A DNA stretch of 64,000 nt from Aromatoleum bremense (lineage in GTDB: Bacteria > Pseudomonadota > Gammaproteobacteria > Burkholderiales > Rhodocyclaceae): contig NZ_CP059467.1 of assembly GCF_017894365.1 (NCBI RefSeq), forward strand, positions 1,116,001-1,180,000, read 5' to 3'. Below, in pieces: positions 16,782 through 30,059 of this stretch; the stretch's first letter is position 1, and each line of letters begins with the position of its first letter. A model generated the notes under the pieces. That model had not been told where the DNA came from and made no database searches. It saw only the letters and a list, made by a program, of their open reading frames with translations. Position numbers and translations under genes: made by a program.

Positions 16782-16807
16782 AAGCCGACCTTGAGTCGGC
16801 TTTTTTG
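16782..16807 (+). terminator. rho-independent terminator after the first tRNA-Leu
   Basis: Stem AAGCCGAC/GTCGGCTT with loop CTTGA, followed by a T-tract. Confidence 0.85.
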
Positions 16808-16860
16808 TTGCCTGTCCTTCTTGTCATACAGTCGTTGCAGGCGGGCATCGGCGACCCGCT

Positions 16861-16888
16861 TTGCCAAAATCAGACTTGCCGGTATACT
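16861..16888 (+). promoter_or_regulatory. sigma-70 promoter of the second tRNA-Leu
   Basis: TTGCCA (16861-16866) and TATACT (16883-16888) with 16-bp spacing, 10 bp before the second tRNA gene. Confidence 0.65.
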
Positions 16889-16898
16889 CCGTCCGCCT

Positions 16899-16983
<85 letters not shown>

Positions 16984-16990
16984 GATCCAA

Positions 16991-17025
16991 GCAAAAGCCG
17001 GTCATTCGACCGGCTTTTGCTTTTT
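16991..17025. terminator. rho-independent terminator between tRNA-Leu and purA
   Basis: Long stem GCAAAAGCCGGTC/GACCGGCTTTTGC with loop ATTC, then T5. It ends the tRNA transcript, and because the stem base is A/T-rich on both sides it may also stop purA. Confidence 0.8.
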
Positions 17026-17057
17026 CCAGCCCTCCGCGAGCGTCGGGACTCCCGCTC

Positions 17058-18368
<1,311 letters not shown>

Positions 18369-18373
18369 TTACT

Positions 18374-19528
18374 TCATTCTCCCTGAAGCGATTCGACCGT
18401 CCAGCGGCCCTCACGCCTGATCAGTTGCCGATCGCAACCGGCCTCGTTCCAGCTTCCGTCATGTCCGGGGAGCTCGGTCATCACGACCTCGCCCCGGCTG
18501 CGCAATTGTGCGACGACCGCGGCCAGCGCGGCGTCGCCGTCGGCCGGCGCAAGGATCGCGCCGGGCTGCACCGGATCGGCCAGGCGCACCGCCAGTTCGC
18601 GCAGATCGAGGCTGAAGCCGGTGGCCGGCCGTCCGCGGCCGAAGGCCTCTCCGATGCGGTCGTAACGCCCGCCGAGCGCGAGTGCCGCCGGCGAGCCGCC
18701 GCCGTAAGCCGCAAACACGACCCCGCTGTGGTAATGGTAGCCGCGCAGATCCGCCAGATCGAAGCTGATCGGCAGATCGCCGAGCGCCGCGGCGAGACGA
18801 CCCAGATCGTCCAGCGCCGCCCGGATCTCGGCGTCGTCAGGCAGGCACGCGCGCGCTTCGTCGAGCACCTCGGCGCCGCCGTAGAGGCCCGGCAACGCGA
18901 GCAGTGCGGAGCGCACCGGCTCGGCGACGCCGGCGACGAGCTCACGCAGGTCCGGCAGGTCCTTCGCCTGGAGCAGGTCGAAGAGTTCCTCCTCGCGCCC
19001 CGGCACCATCCCGGCACGCGCGGCGAGCACGCGGAACAGACCGACATGCCCGAGGTCGATGCGGCTCGCCGGCACCTCGGCCAGGCGCATCACCTCGGCG
19101 AGCAGCCGGATGATTTCGATGTCGGCGTCGAGGCCGGCATGGCCGTACAGTTCGGCGCCGAGCTGCAGCGGCTCGCGCGTCGCGGTAAGCGTCGAAGGCA
19201 GGGTATGCAGGACGCTGCCGCAGTAGCACAACCGCGACACGCCGCGGCGGTTCAACAGGTGCGCGTCGATGCGCGCGACCTGCGGCGTCATGTCGGCGCG
19301 CACGCCCATCGTGCGGCCGGACAACTGGTCGACGAGCTTGAAAGTCCGCAGCTTGAGGTCCTGCCCGGCTCCGGTCGTCAGGGAGTCGAGATATTCGAGC
19401 AGCGGCGGCACCACCAGCTGATAGCCGTGGGAGCGGAACGCATCGAGCAGGCGACGGCGCAGACGCTCGATCTTGTCTGCCTCGGCCGGCAACGCGTCCT
19501 GGATGTGATCGGGAAGAACCCAGCGCAT
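18374..19528 (-). CDS. hisZ: ATP phosphoribosyltransferase regulatory subunit
   Basis: HisZ is a catalytically inactive paralogue of histidyl-tRNA synthetase that binds short-form HisG and is needed for its activity and histidine feedback. The 384-residue protein has the class II synthetase-like core ([39 protein letters not shown]) but lacks the anticodon-binding domain. A short HisG is encoded at 47.8-48.4 kb, so the two-subunit system is complete. Its position between DUF2065 and purA is conserved in many betaproteobacteria. Confidence 0.95.
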   Translation of the reverse strand: MRWVLPDHIQDALPAEADKIERLRRRLLDAFRSHGYQLVVPPLLEYLDSLTTGAGQDLKLRTFKLVDQLSGRTMGVRADMTPQVARIDAHLLNRRGVSRLCYCGSVLHTLPSTLTATREPLQLGAELYGHAGLDADIEIIRLLAEVMRLAEVPASRIDLGHVGLFRVLAARAGMVPGREEELFDLLQAKDLPDLRELVAGVAEPVRSALLALPGLYGGAEVLDEARACLPDDAEIRAALDDLGRLAAALGDLPISFDLADLRGYHYHSGVVFAAYGGGSPAALALGGRYDRIGEAFGRGRPATGFSLDLRELAVRLADPVQPGAILAPADGDAALAAVVAQLRSRGEVVMTELPGHDGSWNEAGCDRQLIRREGRWTVESLQGE

Positions 19529-19533
19529 GATAG

Positions 19534-19719
19534 TCAGGAAAGGAGAAACAGCAGCAGGACGCCGGTCAGCATCGACGACAGTCCGATGAACCGGATCTGA
19601 CCGTCAGCCATTTGCGCCAGCCGCAAAAAAGTTTCGCGCCAGGCGGCCGGCGCGACAAAGGGCAGGATGCCTTCGATCACCAGCATCAGTGCGAAGGCCA
19701 TCAACAAGGTGTTGCCCAT
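19534..19719 (-). CDS. DUF2065 small inner-membrane protein (YjeT-like)
   Basis: A 61-residue protein with two hydrophobic helices ([21 protein letters not shown] and the C-terminal [17 protein letters not shown]). It matches the DUF2065/YjeT family in length, the E-G-x-x-P motif and location between hflC and hisZ or purA. Its function is not known; proximity to hflC hints at membrane protein quality control, which is only inference. It ends 5 bp before hisZ. Confidence 0.88.
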   Translation of the reverse strand: MGNTLLMAFALMLVIEGILPFVAPAAWRETFLRLAQMADGQIRFIGLSSMLTGVLLLFLLS

Positions 19720-19723
19720 CCGT

Positions 19724-20605
19724 TCAGTTCTTGCTGCCCCCGCCGGAATCCTTCATGAATCTGAAAAACTCCGAACTCGGGTCTACGACCAGCAGGTCGT
19801 TCTTGCTGGCGAAGGTCTGACGGTAGGCCTCGAGGCTGCGGTAGAACGAGTAGAACTCGGGATTCCGGCCGTACGCTTCACCATAGATGCTGGTCGCCTT
19901 GGCGTCGCCTGCACCCTTGGACTGCTGCGCGTCGCGGTACGCCTCGGCGATGATGACTTCGCGCTGACGATCCGCGTCGGCACGTATCTTCTCGGCAATT
20001 GCGCCGCCTTCGGAGCGCAGCTCGTTGGCGACGCGCTTGCGCTCCGCCTCCATGCGGCGATAGACCGACTCCGACACCTCGAGCGGCAGATCGACCCGCT
20101 TGAGCCGCACATCGAGGATCTGGACGCCGATCTTGCGTGCGTCCTCGTCGGCACGGGTGCGCATGTCCTCCATGATCTGGTCGCGCCCGCCGGACACCAC
20201 GTCATGCACGGTGCGCCGACCGAATTCCTCGCGCAGTCCCGAATTGACCGTCTGCAGCAGGCGGATGCGCGCGCGCGCCTCGTCACCGGCAACCGACACG
20301 TAATAGAGCTTCGGGTCGATGATCCGCCACTTGACGAAGTGGTCGACGAGGACGTTCTTCTTCTCCGCGGTGATGAAGCGCTCCGGCTCCGGCGTATCCA
20401 TTGTCAGGATGCGGCGGTCGAAAAAGCGCACGTTCTGGATCATCGGCCACTTGAAGTTCAGGCCCGGCTTGTCGATGACGTCCTTGACCTCACCGAGCTG
20501 GAATACGACCGCGAACTGACGCTGATCGACGGTAAATAGCGTCATTGACGCAAGGACGCCGATAAACAGCAGCGCGCCCGCAACGAGCGACATCTTGTCA
20601 CGCAT
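19724..20605 (-). CDS. hflC: FtsH protease modulator HflC
   Basis: SPFH/prohibitin-family protein (293 residues) with one N-terminal membrane helix (LVAGALLFIGVLASMTLFTV) and a large periplasmic SPFH domain. With HflK it forms the cage around FtsH that regulates degradation of membrane proteins. EIIRADAD-type coiled-coil regions (AERKRVANELRSEGGAIAEKIRADADRQ) are clear. The ATG at 20605 overlaps the hflK stop (TGATG); a TTG one codon earlier also fits the frame but is less likely. Confidence 0.95.
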   Translation of the reverse strand: MRDKMSLVAGALLFIGVLASMTLFTVDQRQFAVVFQLGEVKDVIDKPGLNFKWPMIQNVRFFDRRILTMDTPEPERFITAEKKNVLVDHFVKWRIIDPKLYYVSVAGDEARARIRLLQTVNSGLREEFGRRTVHDVVSGGRDQIMEDMRTRADEDARKIGVQILDVRLKRVDLPLEVSESVYRRMEAERKRVANELRSEGGAIAEKIRADADRQREVIIAEAYRDAQQSKGAGDAKATSIYGEAYGRNPEFYSFYRSLEAYRQTFASKNDLLVVDPSSEFFRFMKDSGGGSKN

Positions 20606-21864
20606 CAACGCTCTCCCCGCTCACGGTCACGCAACACATCGCGGCTGCGGGCATCAAAAGAACTGTCGGCCCGCGGTGTCGGGGCCGGTGCGGCCGGGGC
20701 CGCGGGCGATGAAGTCACCGGCTCCTGCGCCGACTGCGCTGTTCCGACGCCCTGCAGCAGCTTGTCGAGCGGCATCAGGAGAAGATTTCCGTTGCCCTTC
20801 GCATCCACCATGACCTTGCTGGAATTCGACATCACGTGCTGCATCGTGTCCAGATACATCCGCTCGCGCGTCACCTCCGGCGCGCGCCGGTATTCTTCGA
20901 GCACCTGCGTGAAGCGGCTGGCCTCGCCCTGGGCATTGGCGATTACCCGCTCCCGATAGGCGTTCGCCTCCTCGATGAGGCGCGATGCCGTCCCGCGCGC
21001 GCGCGGTATCACGTCGTTCGCGTAGGCCTCGCCCTCGTTGCGCGCGCGCTCGCGGTCCTGACCCGCCTTCACCGCGTCGTCGAAGGCTGCCTGAACCTGC
21101 TCCGGGGGTTGCGCATTCTGCATCGTCACACGGCTGACCTGAATGCCGGTTTCGTAACGATCGAGAATTTTCTGGATCAGTTCGTGGGCGCTCGCCGCGA
21201 TCTGCTCGCGCCCTTCATACAGCACGAAGTCCATCTTGCTTCTGCCGACGATCTCGCGCATCGCCGATTCGGCGGCCTGGATCACCGATTCGTCCGGAAA
21301 GCGGTTGTTGAACAGGTAGTTCTCGGGACTGCTCAGCACATACTGGACCGCGAACTGGATATTGATGATGTTTTCGTCATCGGTGAGCATCAGCGACTCG
21401 CGCAGCACCTTGTTGCGCTCGGTGCCGCGATAGCCGACCTCGACGGTCCGCACCCCGGTCAGATCGACAATCTCGTTGCTCTCGATCGGATAAGGCAGGC
21501 GCCAGCGCAGGCCGGGATCGGTGGTTTGCACGAAATTCCCGAAGCGCAGCACGACGCCGCGCTGGTTCGCGTCGACGATGTAGAAACCGCTCGCGAGCCA
21601 GACGATGAAGATGAGCGCCAGCAGCGCGCCGATTCCGCCGCCGAACTGGCGGAACGAAATCTGCGGCATCTGCGGGCCGCCCCCTCCACCGCTGCCGCCG
21701 TTGCGCCCCCCCCGCTTGCCGCCGAACATGCTCGACAGCCGCTGGTTGAAATCACGCCAGATGTCTTCGAGATCCGGGGGCCCCTGGTTCCCGCCGCGAT
21801 TTCCGTCGCCGCGTTTGCCGTCGTCATTACCCTGATTGCCCCAGCGAGGGTCATTGAGTGACAT
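20605..21864 (-). CDS. hflK: FtsH protease modulator HflK
   Basis: Partner of HflC, 419 residues. A Gly/Asn/Asp-rich cytoplasmic N-terminus (residues 1-70) precedes a single membrane helix (GALLALIFIVWLASGFYIV), the SPFH domain (DANQRGVVLRFGNFVQTTDPGL), a coiled coil and a Pro/Ala-rich tail. The ATG at 21864 (MSLNDPRWGNQG) matches the usual N-terminus; an upstream in-frame start is not supported. It lies 14 bp after hflX and overlaps hflC. Confidence 0.95.
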   Translation of the reverse strand: MSLNDPRWGNQGNDDGKRGDGNRGGNQGPPDLEDIWRDFNQRLSSMFGGKRGGRNGGSGGGGGPQMPQISFRQFGGGIGALLALIFIVWLASGFYIVDANQRGVVLRFGNFVQTTDPGLRWRLPYPIESNEIVDLTGVRTVEVGYRGTERNKVLRESLMLTDDENIINIQFAVQYVLSSPENYLFNNRFPDESVIQAAESAMREIVGRSKMDFVLYEGREQIAASAHELIQKILDRYETGIQVSRVTMQNAQPPEQVQAAFDDAVKAGQDRERARNEGEAYANDVIPRARGTASRLIEEANAYRERVIANAQGEASRFTQVLEEYRRAPEVTRERMYLDTMQHVMSNSSKVMVDAKGNGNLLLMPLDKLLQGVGTAQSAQEPVTSSPAAPAAPAPTPRADSSFDARSRDVLRDRERGER

Positions 21865-21878
21865 TAGAACGCCTGTAA

Positions 21879-23036
21879 TCACGTTTGAATAGGATCGATA
21901 TCGGTGAGATTCGGCGAAGATCCCGCAGGATCTTCCGGGGCAGCCGCGCCTGCGCGTGCCGCTTCGGCCAGAGCATCGCGGAGCAGGCCCAGTCCTTCGC
22001 CTGTCCTGGCGCTCAAAAAAACGCGGTCGATCTTACCATACTCATCCCGATTGACCGCCGCTTCGGCCTGGGTGAGGTCGATCTTGTTCATCACCATGAT
22101 TTGCGGCACCTCGCCCGCGCCGATCTCGACGAGCACGCGATTGACCGCATCGACCTGCGCCTCCCGATCCTCGCTGGCCGCGTCGACAACGTGCAGCAGC
22201 AGGTCGGCACTGGCGGTTTCCTCGAGCGTCGAGTGAAAGGCCGCGACCAGTGAATGCGGAAGATCGCGGATGAAGCCGACGGTATCCGAGAGCACGACGT
22301 TGCCTCCCTCGCCGACATACAGGCGGCGCGAGGTCGTGTCGAGCGTCGCGAACAACTGGTCGGCCGCGTACGCCCCGGCTTTCGTCAGCGCGTTGAAGAG
22401 CGTCGATTTGCCGGCGTTGGTGTACCCGACGAGGGACACCGACAACACGCCGCGCCCCAGCCGGCCGCGCCGGCGCACGCGCCGCTGCTTCTCGATGCGG
22501 GCGAGCCGCTCTTTCAGCGTCTTGACCCGCGTGCCGAGCAGGCGGCGGTCGGTTTCGAGCTGCGTCTCGCCCGGCCCGCGCAGGCCGATGCCGCCCTTCT
22601 GCCGCTCGAGGTGAGTCCAGCCGCGGACGAGCCGTGTCGACAGATGGTCGAGCTGCGCGAGTTCGACCTGCAGCTTGCCTTCGTGGCTGCGCGCGCGCTG
22701 CGCGAAGATGTCGAGGATCAGCGCGGTGCGGTCGATGACACGACACTCGAGCGAACGCTCGAGGTTGCGCTGCTGTGCCGGCGACAGCGCATGATTGAAA
22801 ATGACGAGATTGGCGTCATGAACGCGCAACGTCTCGGCAATCTCGTCGACTTTCCCGCGCCCGGCGAACAACGCCGGATCGGGCTTCGCACGCCGCCCGC
22901 CGATGACCGCTTCGACACTCGCGCCCGCGCTGACGGCGAGCAGCCTGAGTTCGGAAAGGCGCTCGTCGAGTGCGCCCTGATTCAGATCGAGTTGAACAAG
23001 AACGGCCCGCTCACCGGCAGCAGGACGCTCAAACAT
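21879..23036 (-). CDS. hflX: ribosome-associated GTPase HflX
   Basis: Obg-family GTPase (385 residues) that splits stalled 70S ribosomes in relatives. The N-terminal HflX domain carries VIGGRRAKPDPALFAGRGKV and the glycine-rich linker GGIGLRGPGETQLETDRR. The G domain starts near residue 200: Walker A GYTNAGKST, switch DTVGFIRDLP and NKID. It is 44 bp downstream of hfq, the conserved order. Confidence 0.96.
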   Translation of the reverse strand: MFERPAAGERAVLVQLDLNQGALDERLSELRLLAVSAGASVEAVIGGRRAKPDPALFAGRGKVDEIAETLRVHDANLVIFNHALSPAQQRNLERSLECRVIDRTALILDIFAQRARSHEGKLQVELAQLDHLSTRLVRGWTHLERQKGGIGLRGPGETQLETDRRLLGTRVKTLKERLARIEKQRRVRRRGRLGRGVLSVSLVGYTNAGKSTLFNALTKAGAYAADQLFATLDTTSRRLYVGEGGNVVLSDTVGFIRDLPHSLVAAFHSTLEETASADLLLHVVDAASEDREAQVDAVNRVLVEIGAGEVPQIMVMNKIDLTQAEAAVNRDEYGKIDRVFLSARTGEGLGLLRDALAEAARAGAAAPEDPAGSSPNLTDIDPIQT

Positions 23037-23080
23037 GGAGACTCGACAAAGCCGGGAATGACCGCTCGATGGGTCGGGGC

Positions 23081-23326
23081 TCAGCTATTGCCGTCACCCG
23101 AATCCTGCTGCTGGATATTGACCGGACGTGCAGGCACGACCGTGGAGATCGCATGCTTGTAGACCATCTGGGTAACGGTGTTCTTCAGCAGAACGACGTA
23201 TTGGTCGAAGGATTCGATCTGGCCCTGCAGCTTGATGCCATTCACCAGGTAAATCGCGACCGGCACATGCTCCCTGCGCAGGGTATTCAGAAACGGGTCT
23301 TGTAGAAGTTGCCCTTTATTGCTCAT
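23081..23326 (-). CDS. hfq: RNA chaperone Hfq
   Basis: Hexameric Sm-like protein of 81 residues that pairs small RNAs with mRNAs. It shows the Sm1 motif ([37 protein letters not shown]) and Sm2 motif with YKHAIST. The ATG at 23326 is clear; the frame is open further upstream, but that part lies inside der in another frame. Rather AT-rich DNA before it (TTTACA near 23370) may hold its promoter. Confidence 0.98.
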   Translation of the reverse strand: MSNKGQLLQDPFLNTLRREHVPVAIYLVNGIKLQGQIESFDQYVVLLKNTVTQMVYKHAISTVVPARPVNIQQQDSGDGNS

Positions 23327-23418
23327 TTTAAAACCTCGAAACTCTATCTTCTTGTGAATGTAAAGGATTTTATGCTGCGCCGCAATATTGGCGCCGGCAC
23401 ATCCTCCCGGTGCGGAGC

Positions 23419-24747
23419 CTATTCTTTTCCTATAAACGGATTGTGCGCAGTACGGAATTGTATCCGCAACGGCGTCCCCTGCAGCTTGAACGCCTCCATG
23501 AAGGTCCGTTCGAGATAGCGCACGTACGAGGTCGGCACATGATCGAGTGCCGCGCCGTGAATGACGACGACTGGAGGATTGTTGCCGCCCTGGTGCGCAT
23601 AGCGCATCTTCGGCCGGAAAACACCGTGGCGCGGTGGTGCCTGTTTCGCGAGCGCAGCCTGCATCGTGCGTGTGAGGCGCGGGGTCGACAGGTTGATCAT
23701 CGCTGCGGCATAGGCCGCGTCGACCGACTTCATGACTGCGGCAACGCCCGCCCCCTTCAGCGCCGAAATGTAGTGAAAGCGTGCGAACGAGAGGAAATTG
23801 AGCTTGCGGGCGAGATCCTGCTTGATGAGCTCGCGGCGGTAGTCGTCGACGTCGTCCCATTTATTGACCGCGACGACCAGCGCGCGGCCCGCCTCGAGGA
23901 TGAATCCCGCGATATGCGCGTCCTGGTCGGAAATGTCCTGCGATGCGTCGAGCACCAGGACGACCACGTTCGCCTGCTCGATCGCCTGCAGCGTCTTGAT
24001 CACCGAGAACTTCTCGACCGCCTCGAAGACTTTGCCGCGCCGGCGCAGGCCGGCGGTATCGATCAGCGTATAGCGGCGCCCGTCCCGTTCGAACGGGATC
24101 GCGATCGCATCGCGTGTCGTGCCCGGCATGTCGAACGCGATGACGCGCTCCTCGCCGAGCAGGCTGTTGACGAAGGTCGACTTGCCGACGTTCGGACGGC
24201 CGACGATCGCGATCCGCGGCGTGCGCCCCTCGTCCTCTTCGGGCTCGACATCGGGCGGAAAGGCGCCGAGCACGAGGTCGAGGAGCTGTTTCACGCCCTC
24301 GCCATGGGAGGCGGAAACCGGCAGCGGGTCGCCGAGCCCGAGCGCATGGAATTCGGCCGCGACCATCGTCCGCTCCATGCCTTCCGACTTGTTGACGACG
24401 AGATAGACCGGGCGCCCGGCGCGGCGCAGGCGTGCGGCGATCTGCTCGTCATGAGGCGTGAGGCCGCTGCGGCCGTCGACCATGAACAGCAGCGCGTCGG
24501 CCTCGGCAATCGCCTGCTCGGCCTGCCGCGCCATCTCGTGCATGATGCCGTCCTTGGCCACGGGATCGAAACCGGCCGTGTCGACGACCAGATAATCGCG
24601 GTCGCCGACGCGGCCGATGCCGTAGTGGCGGTCGCGCGTCAACCCGGGCTGGTCGGCCACGAGTGCGTCACGGGTTTTCGTCAGCCGGTTGAACAGCGTG
24701 GACTTGCCGACATTGGGCCGGCCAACCAGAACTATTGTGGGTTTCAA
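23419..24747 (-). CDS. der: ribosome biogenesis GTPase Der (EngA)
   Basis: Essential GTPase for 50S subunit assembly, with two consecutive G domains and a C-terminal KH-like domain in 442 residues. Both Walker A motifs read GRPNVGKST (residues ~9 and ~184), with DTAGFDP and [10 protein letters not shown] switch II motifs and NKSE and NKWD specificity motifs. It follows bamB by 14 bp, the typical bamB-der pair. Confidence 0.97.
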   Translation of the reverse strand: MKPTIVLVGRPNVGKSTLFNRLTKTRDALVADQPGLTRDRHYGIGRVGDRDYLVVDTAGFDPVAKDGIMHEMARQAEQAIAEADALLFMVDGRSGLTPHDEQIAARLRRAGRPVYLVVNKSEGMERTMVAAEFHALGLGDPLPVSASHGEGVKQLLDLVLGAFPPDVEPEEDEGRTPRIAIVGRPNVGKSTFVNSLLGEERVIAFDMPGTTRDAIAIPFERDGRRYTLIDTAGLRRRGKVFEAVEKFSVIKTLQAIEQANVVVLVLDASQDISDQDAHIAGFILEAGRALVVAVNKWDDVDDYRRELIKQDLARKLNFLSFARFHYISALKGAGVAAVMKSVDAAYAAAMINLSTPRLTRTMQAALAKQAPPRHGVFRPKMRYAHQGGNNPPVVVIHGAALDHVPTSYVRYLERTFMEAFKLQGTPLRIQFRTAHNPFIGKE

Positions 24748-24761
24748 GCGCTCATTCCCGC

Positions 24762-25904
24762 CTAGCGGACCTCAAAGACGCGGACGTTGCCGTCACGCGT
24801 CTGGATGACAAAACCCTGTGCACCGAAGCGGCGCGGATCGGCAACGATCGCGCTGTCGTCGGCGCGTGCTCGCGCCGCGAAGGCACCGCTCTCGCGGTCG
24901 AGCAGGTGCACGTAACCTTCCCTGTCGCCCACGGCGACGAAATTGCCCGCGACAAGCGGGCGCGACACCATTCGCCGCGCCAGCGCATCCTGTTTCCAGG
25001 CGCTCGCGCCGCTGCCGGCATCCAGCGCGTGGACCGCGTCCTTGTCGTCCGTGATGTAGACAAAGCGCGTGTCACGGTCCATGCCCGCGCTGCTCGAGAA
25101 CTCGCGCGACCAGAGCGCGTTGCCGTTGCTCGCGTCGAAGCACGCCGCGCGTCCCTGGTAGGCCACCGCGCACACTTCCCGCCGGCCGAGCACCGGCGTT
25201 CCGACGACGTCGGCAACCCGCTCGAGCTCGGTTGCGCCGCGCGGTGTCGCCACCGTCAGCTCCCACATCGGCCCGCCGTTCGCGAGATTGACCGCGACCA
25301 GCTTGCCTCCCGGATAGCCGACGATCGCCACGCCGCCTTCGATCGTCATGCCGGCGAAACTGCGCAGCGCCAGCGGCGGCGTCGGCCGCTGGAACACCCA
25401 GCGACGACTGCCATCCCGGGCGTCGAGCCCGATCAGGCGGCTGTCCGACGCGCGCACGACCACGACCGCCTCGCCGACCGCGGGCGGGGCGAGGACCTCG
25501 ACGCCTGCCGGAACTCGCCAGCGCGGCGCGCCGGTGGCGGCGTCGTACGCGACCACTTCGCCGCCGGTCGTCACGACGACGGCCAGGCGGCCGTCGCTGC
25601 CGACTCCCGCGGACAGGCGCTTGCCGACCTTCGCCGTCCACACGGCTTTTCCATCCTGGTAGCGCGCGACCGTGCCGTCATGCGCCGCCGCATAGACCTC
25701 CTCGCCGACGACGGCCGGCTGGAACACGTACGGTCCCGACGAGCCGATCTTCGCCTGCCACACCGTATGCAGCTCGGCCGAAGGCTTGAAGGCGACGAGT
25801 TGGGCCGGCTTGGGCGTCGACGAGGCAAAAGGATTCAGTGACGAGCAGCCGGCGGAAAGCGCGAGCGCGCCCACAAGCAGCAGGGTAACCAGAGGACGCG
25901 TCAT
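24762..25904 (-). CDS. bamB: outer-membrane assembly lipoprotein BamB
   Basis: Lipoprotein of the BAM complex that inserts beta-barrel proteins. A signal peptide with lipobox LSAGC (Cys20) precedes an eight-bladed PQQ-like beta-propeller; repeated segments such as [31 protein letters not shown] and [12 protein letters not shown] are visible. Its 380 residues are normal. The stop of yfgM lies 3 bp before its start. Confidence 0.95.
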   Translation of the reverse strand: MTRPLVTLLLVGALALSAGCSSLNPFASSTPKPAQLVAFKPSAELHTVWQAKIGSSGPYVFQPAVVGEEVYAAAHDGTVARYQDGKAVWTAKVGKRLSAGVGSDGRLAVVVTTGGEVVAYDAATGAPRWRVPAGVEVLAPPAVGEAVVVVRASDSRLIGLDARDGSRRWVFQRPTPPLALRSFAGMTIEGGVAIVGYPGGKLVAVNLANGGPMWELTVATPRGATELERVADVVGTPVLGRREVCAVAYQGRAACFDASNGNALWSREFSSSAGMDRDTRFVYITDDKDAVHALDAGSGASAWKQDALARRMVSRPLVAGNFVAVGDREGYVHLLDRESGAFAARARADDSAIVADPRRFGAQGFVIQTRDGNVRVFEVR

Positions 25905-25907
25905 CGC

Positions 25908-26555
25908 TCAGCCCTCCAGTGCCTGAAGCTTCACGCGGACCACTTCACGCAGCGTCTCGCCGCCTTCGGTGCCGCCCTGCGCAATCGCGTCCAGCGCACC
26001 CTGGTACGCGCTGCGGGCCTCGGCAGGCTTGCCGCTCGCCGCCAGCACGTCGCCGCGCAGATCGGCGAAACGCCCCTTCAGTGCCGCATCCGGCTCGGCT
26101 TGCAGCCGGGCGAGCGCATCGGCATGGGCGCCTTCGTCGAGCAACACGCTCGCGAGCCGCAGGCGCGCGATGTCCCGCAGTGCCGGATCGCTGCCGTGTT
26201 CCACCAGCCACTCGAGTTGGGCGCGCGCGTTCTTTCCCTCACCGGCGCTGAACTGCACGCCGGCCGACAGCAGCGCAGCCATTTCGGCATAGGCGGTGCC
26301 GGAGAATTTTTCGATGATCTGCCCCGCGGCCTCGCGGGCCTTCTGCGCGTCGCCTCGCTCGGCCGCCTGCTGCACGACAAAATACAGCGCGCCGGCCTCG
26401 CTCGCCTGCTTGTTCTGGTACCACCCGAAGCCCTGCCAGCCGACCGACGCGAGCGCCGCCGCTACCGCGAGCGTCGTCACGAACTTGCCGTACTGCGCCC
26501 ACCAGGCCTTCAGCTCGGAAATCTGCTCCTGTTCTTCCAGGTCATAGACTGCCAT
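25908..26555 (-). CDS. yfgM: YfgM-like tetratricopeptide inner-membrane protein
   Basis: A 215-residue protein with one N-terminal membrane helix ([22 protein letters not shown]) and a periplasmic TPR-like domain (YfgM/DUF2133 family) that in Escherichia coli links the Sec translocon to periplasmic chaperones. The start [19 protein letters not shown] at 26555 matches the family N-terminus. Its start overlaps the hisS end by 14 bp. Confidence 0.92.
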   Translation of the reverse strand: MAVYDLEEQEQISELKAWWAQYGKFVTTLAVAAALASVGWQGFGWYQNKQASEAGALYFVVQQAAERGDAQKAREAAGQIIEKFSGTAYAEMAALLSAGVQFSAGEGKNARAQLEWLVEHGSDPALRDIARLRLASVLLDEGAHADALARLQAEPDAALKGRFADLRGDVLAASGKPAEARSAYQGALDAIAQGGTEGGETLREVVRVKLQALEG

Positions 26556-27858
26556 CTTCTTCCTCATTTTCCGTGAACAGGCATTCGGCCACCGCATTGG
26601 CGAGACCGTTGAGCGCGACACGCTGCTGGCCGCCGGGGCCGCGCAACGGCTTGAGGCCGACTTCGCCCGTCGCCGCCTCGTCGTCACCGATCACGACCGC
26701 GACCGGTGCCCCGCTTGCGTCCGCTTTCTTCATCTGCGACTTGAAGCTGCCGCCGCCGCAATGCGTCAACACTGCGAAGCCGTGGCTGCGCAGGGCCTCG
26801 GCGGCGCGAAACGCGAGGCGCTGCGCCTGCTCGCCGAGATGGACGACGTACACGTCCGGCTGGGCCGGTTCGGCCTCGCCGCCGCTTTCGCGCCACAGCG
26901 CGAGGAGCCGCTCGATGCCCATCGCGAAACCGGCCGCCGGCGCCGGACGGCCGCCGAGCTGTTCGACGAGACCGTCGTAGCGGCCGCCCGCGCACACCGT
27001 GCCCTGCGCGCCGAGCCGCGTCGTGACCCACTCGAACACGGTACGGTTGTAATAGTCGAGGCCGCGCACGAGCCGGTGGTTGATGCGGTATGGAACGCCG
27101 GCGTCCTTGAGCAGCACCTGTACGCCATTGAAGTGCTTCAGCGAGTCCTCGCCGAGGAAATCGAGCAGCTTGGGCGCGTTATCGACGAGGTCCTGCAGTT
27201 CGGGGTTCTTGGTGTCGAGGATGCGCAGCGGATTCGTGTGCAGGCGTCGCTTGCCATCGTCGTCGAGGCGCTCGCGATGCCCCTCGAGGTACGTGACGAG
27301 TTCCGCCCGGTGGCGCGCCCTCTCGTCCGACGAGCCCAATGAGTTCAGCTCGAGTCTGACGTCCTCGAGCCCGAGGTCGTCCCACAGGCGCGCGCACATC
27401 AGGATGTGTTCAGCGTCGATGTCGGGTCCGTCGAAGCCCAGCGCCTCGACACCGATCTGGTGAAACTGGCGGTAGCGCCCTTTCTGCGGCCGCTCGTGGC
27501 GGAACATCGGGCCGTGGTAGTAGAGGCGTTGCGCGCCGGCGGACAGCATCTTGTGCTGGATCGCGGCGCGCACGCAGGATGCCGTGCCTTCGGGGCGCAG
27601 CGTCAGCTGTTCGCCGTTGAGCGCGTCCTCGAAGGAGTACATCTCCTTCTCGACGATGTCGGTGACTTCGCCGATCGCGCGCTTGAACAGCGGCGTCGGC
27701 TCGACGATCGGCATGCGGATCGGCCGGTAGCCGTAGCTGCGCAGCCAGTCCCGGACGATGTCCTCGAAATGCTCCCAGGCTTCGGCCTCGTCGGGCAGGA
27801 TGTCGTTCATCCCGCGTACGGCCTGCAAGGCCTGAATCATCGGTTTTTTTTCTGTCAT
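26542..27858 (-). CDS. hisS: histidyl-tRNA synthetase
   Basis: Class IIa aminoacyl-tRNA synthetase, 438 residues. Motif 2 region ([14 protein letters not shown] near residue 85, with [19 protein letters not shown]), histidine signature [13 protein letters not shown] and motif 3 [10 protein letters not shown] are present, followed by the anticodon-binding domain. The ATG at 27858 (MTEKKPM) begins just after the ispG stop; the open frame extends upstream only by chance. HisZ at 18.4-19.5 kb is its inactive paralogue. Confidence 0.97.
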   Translation of the reverse strand: MTEKKPMIQALQAVRGMNDILPDEAEAWEHFEDIVRDWLRSYGYRPIRMPIVEPTPLFKRAIGEVTDIVEKEMYSFEDALNGEQLTLRPEGTASCVRAAIQHKMLSAGAQRLYYHGPMFRHERPQKGRYRQFHQIGVEALGFDGPDIDAEHILMCARLWDDLGLEDVRLELNSLGSSDERARHRAELVTYLEGHRERLDDDGKRRLHTNPLRILDTKNPELQDLVDNAPKLLDFLGEDSLKHFNGVQVLLKDAGVPYRINHRLVRGLDYYNRTVFEWVTTRLGAQGTVCAGGRYDGLVEQLGGRPAPAAGFAMGIERLLALWRESGGEAEPAQPDVYVVHLGEQAQRLAFRAAEALRSHGFAVLTHCGGGSFKSQMKKADASGAPVAVVIGDDEAATGEVGLKPLRGPGGQQRVALNGLANAVAECLFTENEEEDGSL

Positions 27859-27869
27859 AAGCTGACGGT

Positions 27870-29114
<1,245 letters not shown>

Positions 29115-29120
29115 TTCAGC

Positions 29121-30059
29121 TCACTTCACGGTCAGCTTTGCGACGCCGACGCGAATATGGGGAACAAGGTCCAGCGGCTGTCCGCGAAATTCCGTCGTGA
29201 CCTTGTGCGCGTTGCCGACGACGAGTCCGAACGGCGGCTTGCCCTGGATCGTACGCGTGCTGCCCGCCGCATTGATGCCGGAAAAAATGATCGCGCCCGT
29301 CGCGTCACGCACCTCCACCCACGATTCACCGGCGAAACGGAACACGAGGTGCTCCACGCCCGGCAGTTCAGCAGGAACTGTCGTGGCCGCACTGCCTCCC
29401 GGAATGGAGGCGGGGGCGACTCCCGGCGAGGCCGCTGCGGCAGGCGCTTGCGGTGGTACATCGTCCGCCGCCACGCCATCCGCCGCCAGCGCAGCCGGCG
29501 AAGACACTTGCGGCGCCACGGCGGACTCGGCCGCCGGGGACGGAGGTTCGAGCGGCACCGGCGGCAGCGGCGTCGCCCCCCCTTCGGACGGCGTCAATTC
29601 GACCGTTGTGGTATCGGCGTCCGGCATCTGGAACCAGTCGAAAAACCACCCCGCGACGACCACGGCCAGCAAGCCGCCGGCAACCAGCGCCGCCGGCAGA
29701 CGGGCGGAACGCGCCGCCCTGCCGCTCGGCATCACGCCCTCGGCATTCGACACCGGGGCGAGTTCGACCGGCATCGCAGCGGCGTTTTTTGCGAGGCCGG
29801 CGAGCAGCGCGGCCGGGTCGATCCCGAGGTACCGCGCGTAATTGCGCAGGAAGCCGCGAACAAACGCCGGTCCGGGCAGCAGATCGAAGCGCTCGGCTTC
29901 CATCGCCTCGATCTGCCTGGAGGTCAGTTTCAATGCGTACGCGACGTCGCCGAGGGTCTCGCCGCGGGCTTCGCGTGCGCGGCGCAGGATCTCTCCGACA
30001 GAAGCTGCAGCAGCCGGTTCGACCGGGGTCGCGCCCTCTTCACGATGAACGTCGTTCAC
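29121..30059 (-). CDS. rodZ: cell-shape protein RodZ
   Basis: Inner-membrane morphogenesis protein (312 residues) linking MreB to the envelope. An N-terminal helix-turn-helix domain (VGEILRRAREARGETLGDVAYALKLTSRQIEAME) is followed by a basic stretch, one membrane helix (LPAALVAGGLLAVVVAGWFF), a Pro/Ala-rich periplasmic linker and the C-terminal DUF4115 beta domain (FRFAGESWVEVRDATGAIIFSG). Start is GTG 30059 with AGGGAAA in front, overlapping the pilW stop by four bases. Confidence 0.93.
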   Translation of the reverse strand: MNDVHREEGATPVEPAAAASVGEILRRAREARGETLGDVAYALKLTSRQIEAMEAERFDLLPGPAFVRGFLRNYARYLGIDPAALLAGLAKNAAAMPVELAPVSNAEGVMPSGRAARSARLPAALVAGGLLAVVVAGWFFDWFQMPDADTTTVELTPSEGGATPLPPVPLEPPSPAAESAVAPQVSSPAALAADGVAADDVPPQAPAAAASPGVAPASIPGGSAATTVPAELPGVEHLVFRFAGESWVEVRDATGAIIFSGINAAGSTRTIQGKPPFGLVVGNAHKVTTEFRGQPLDLVPHIRVGVAKLTVK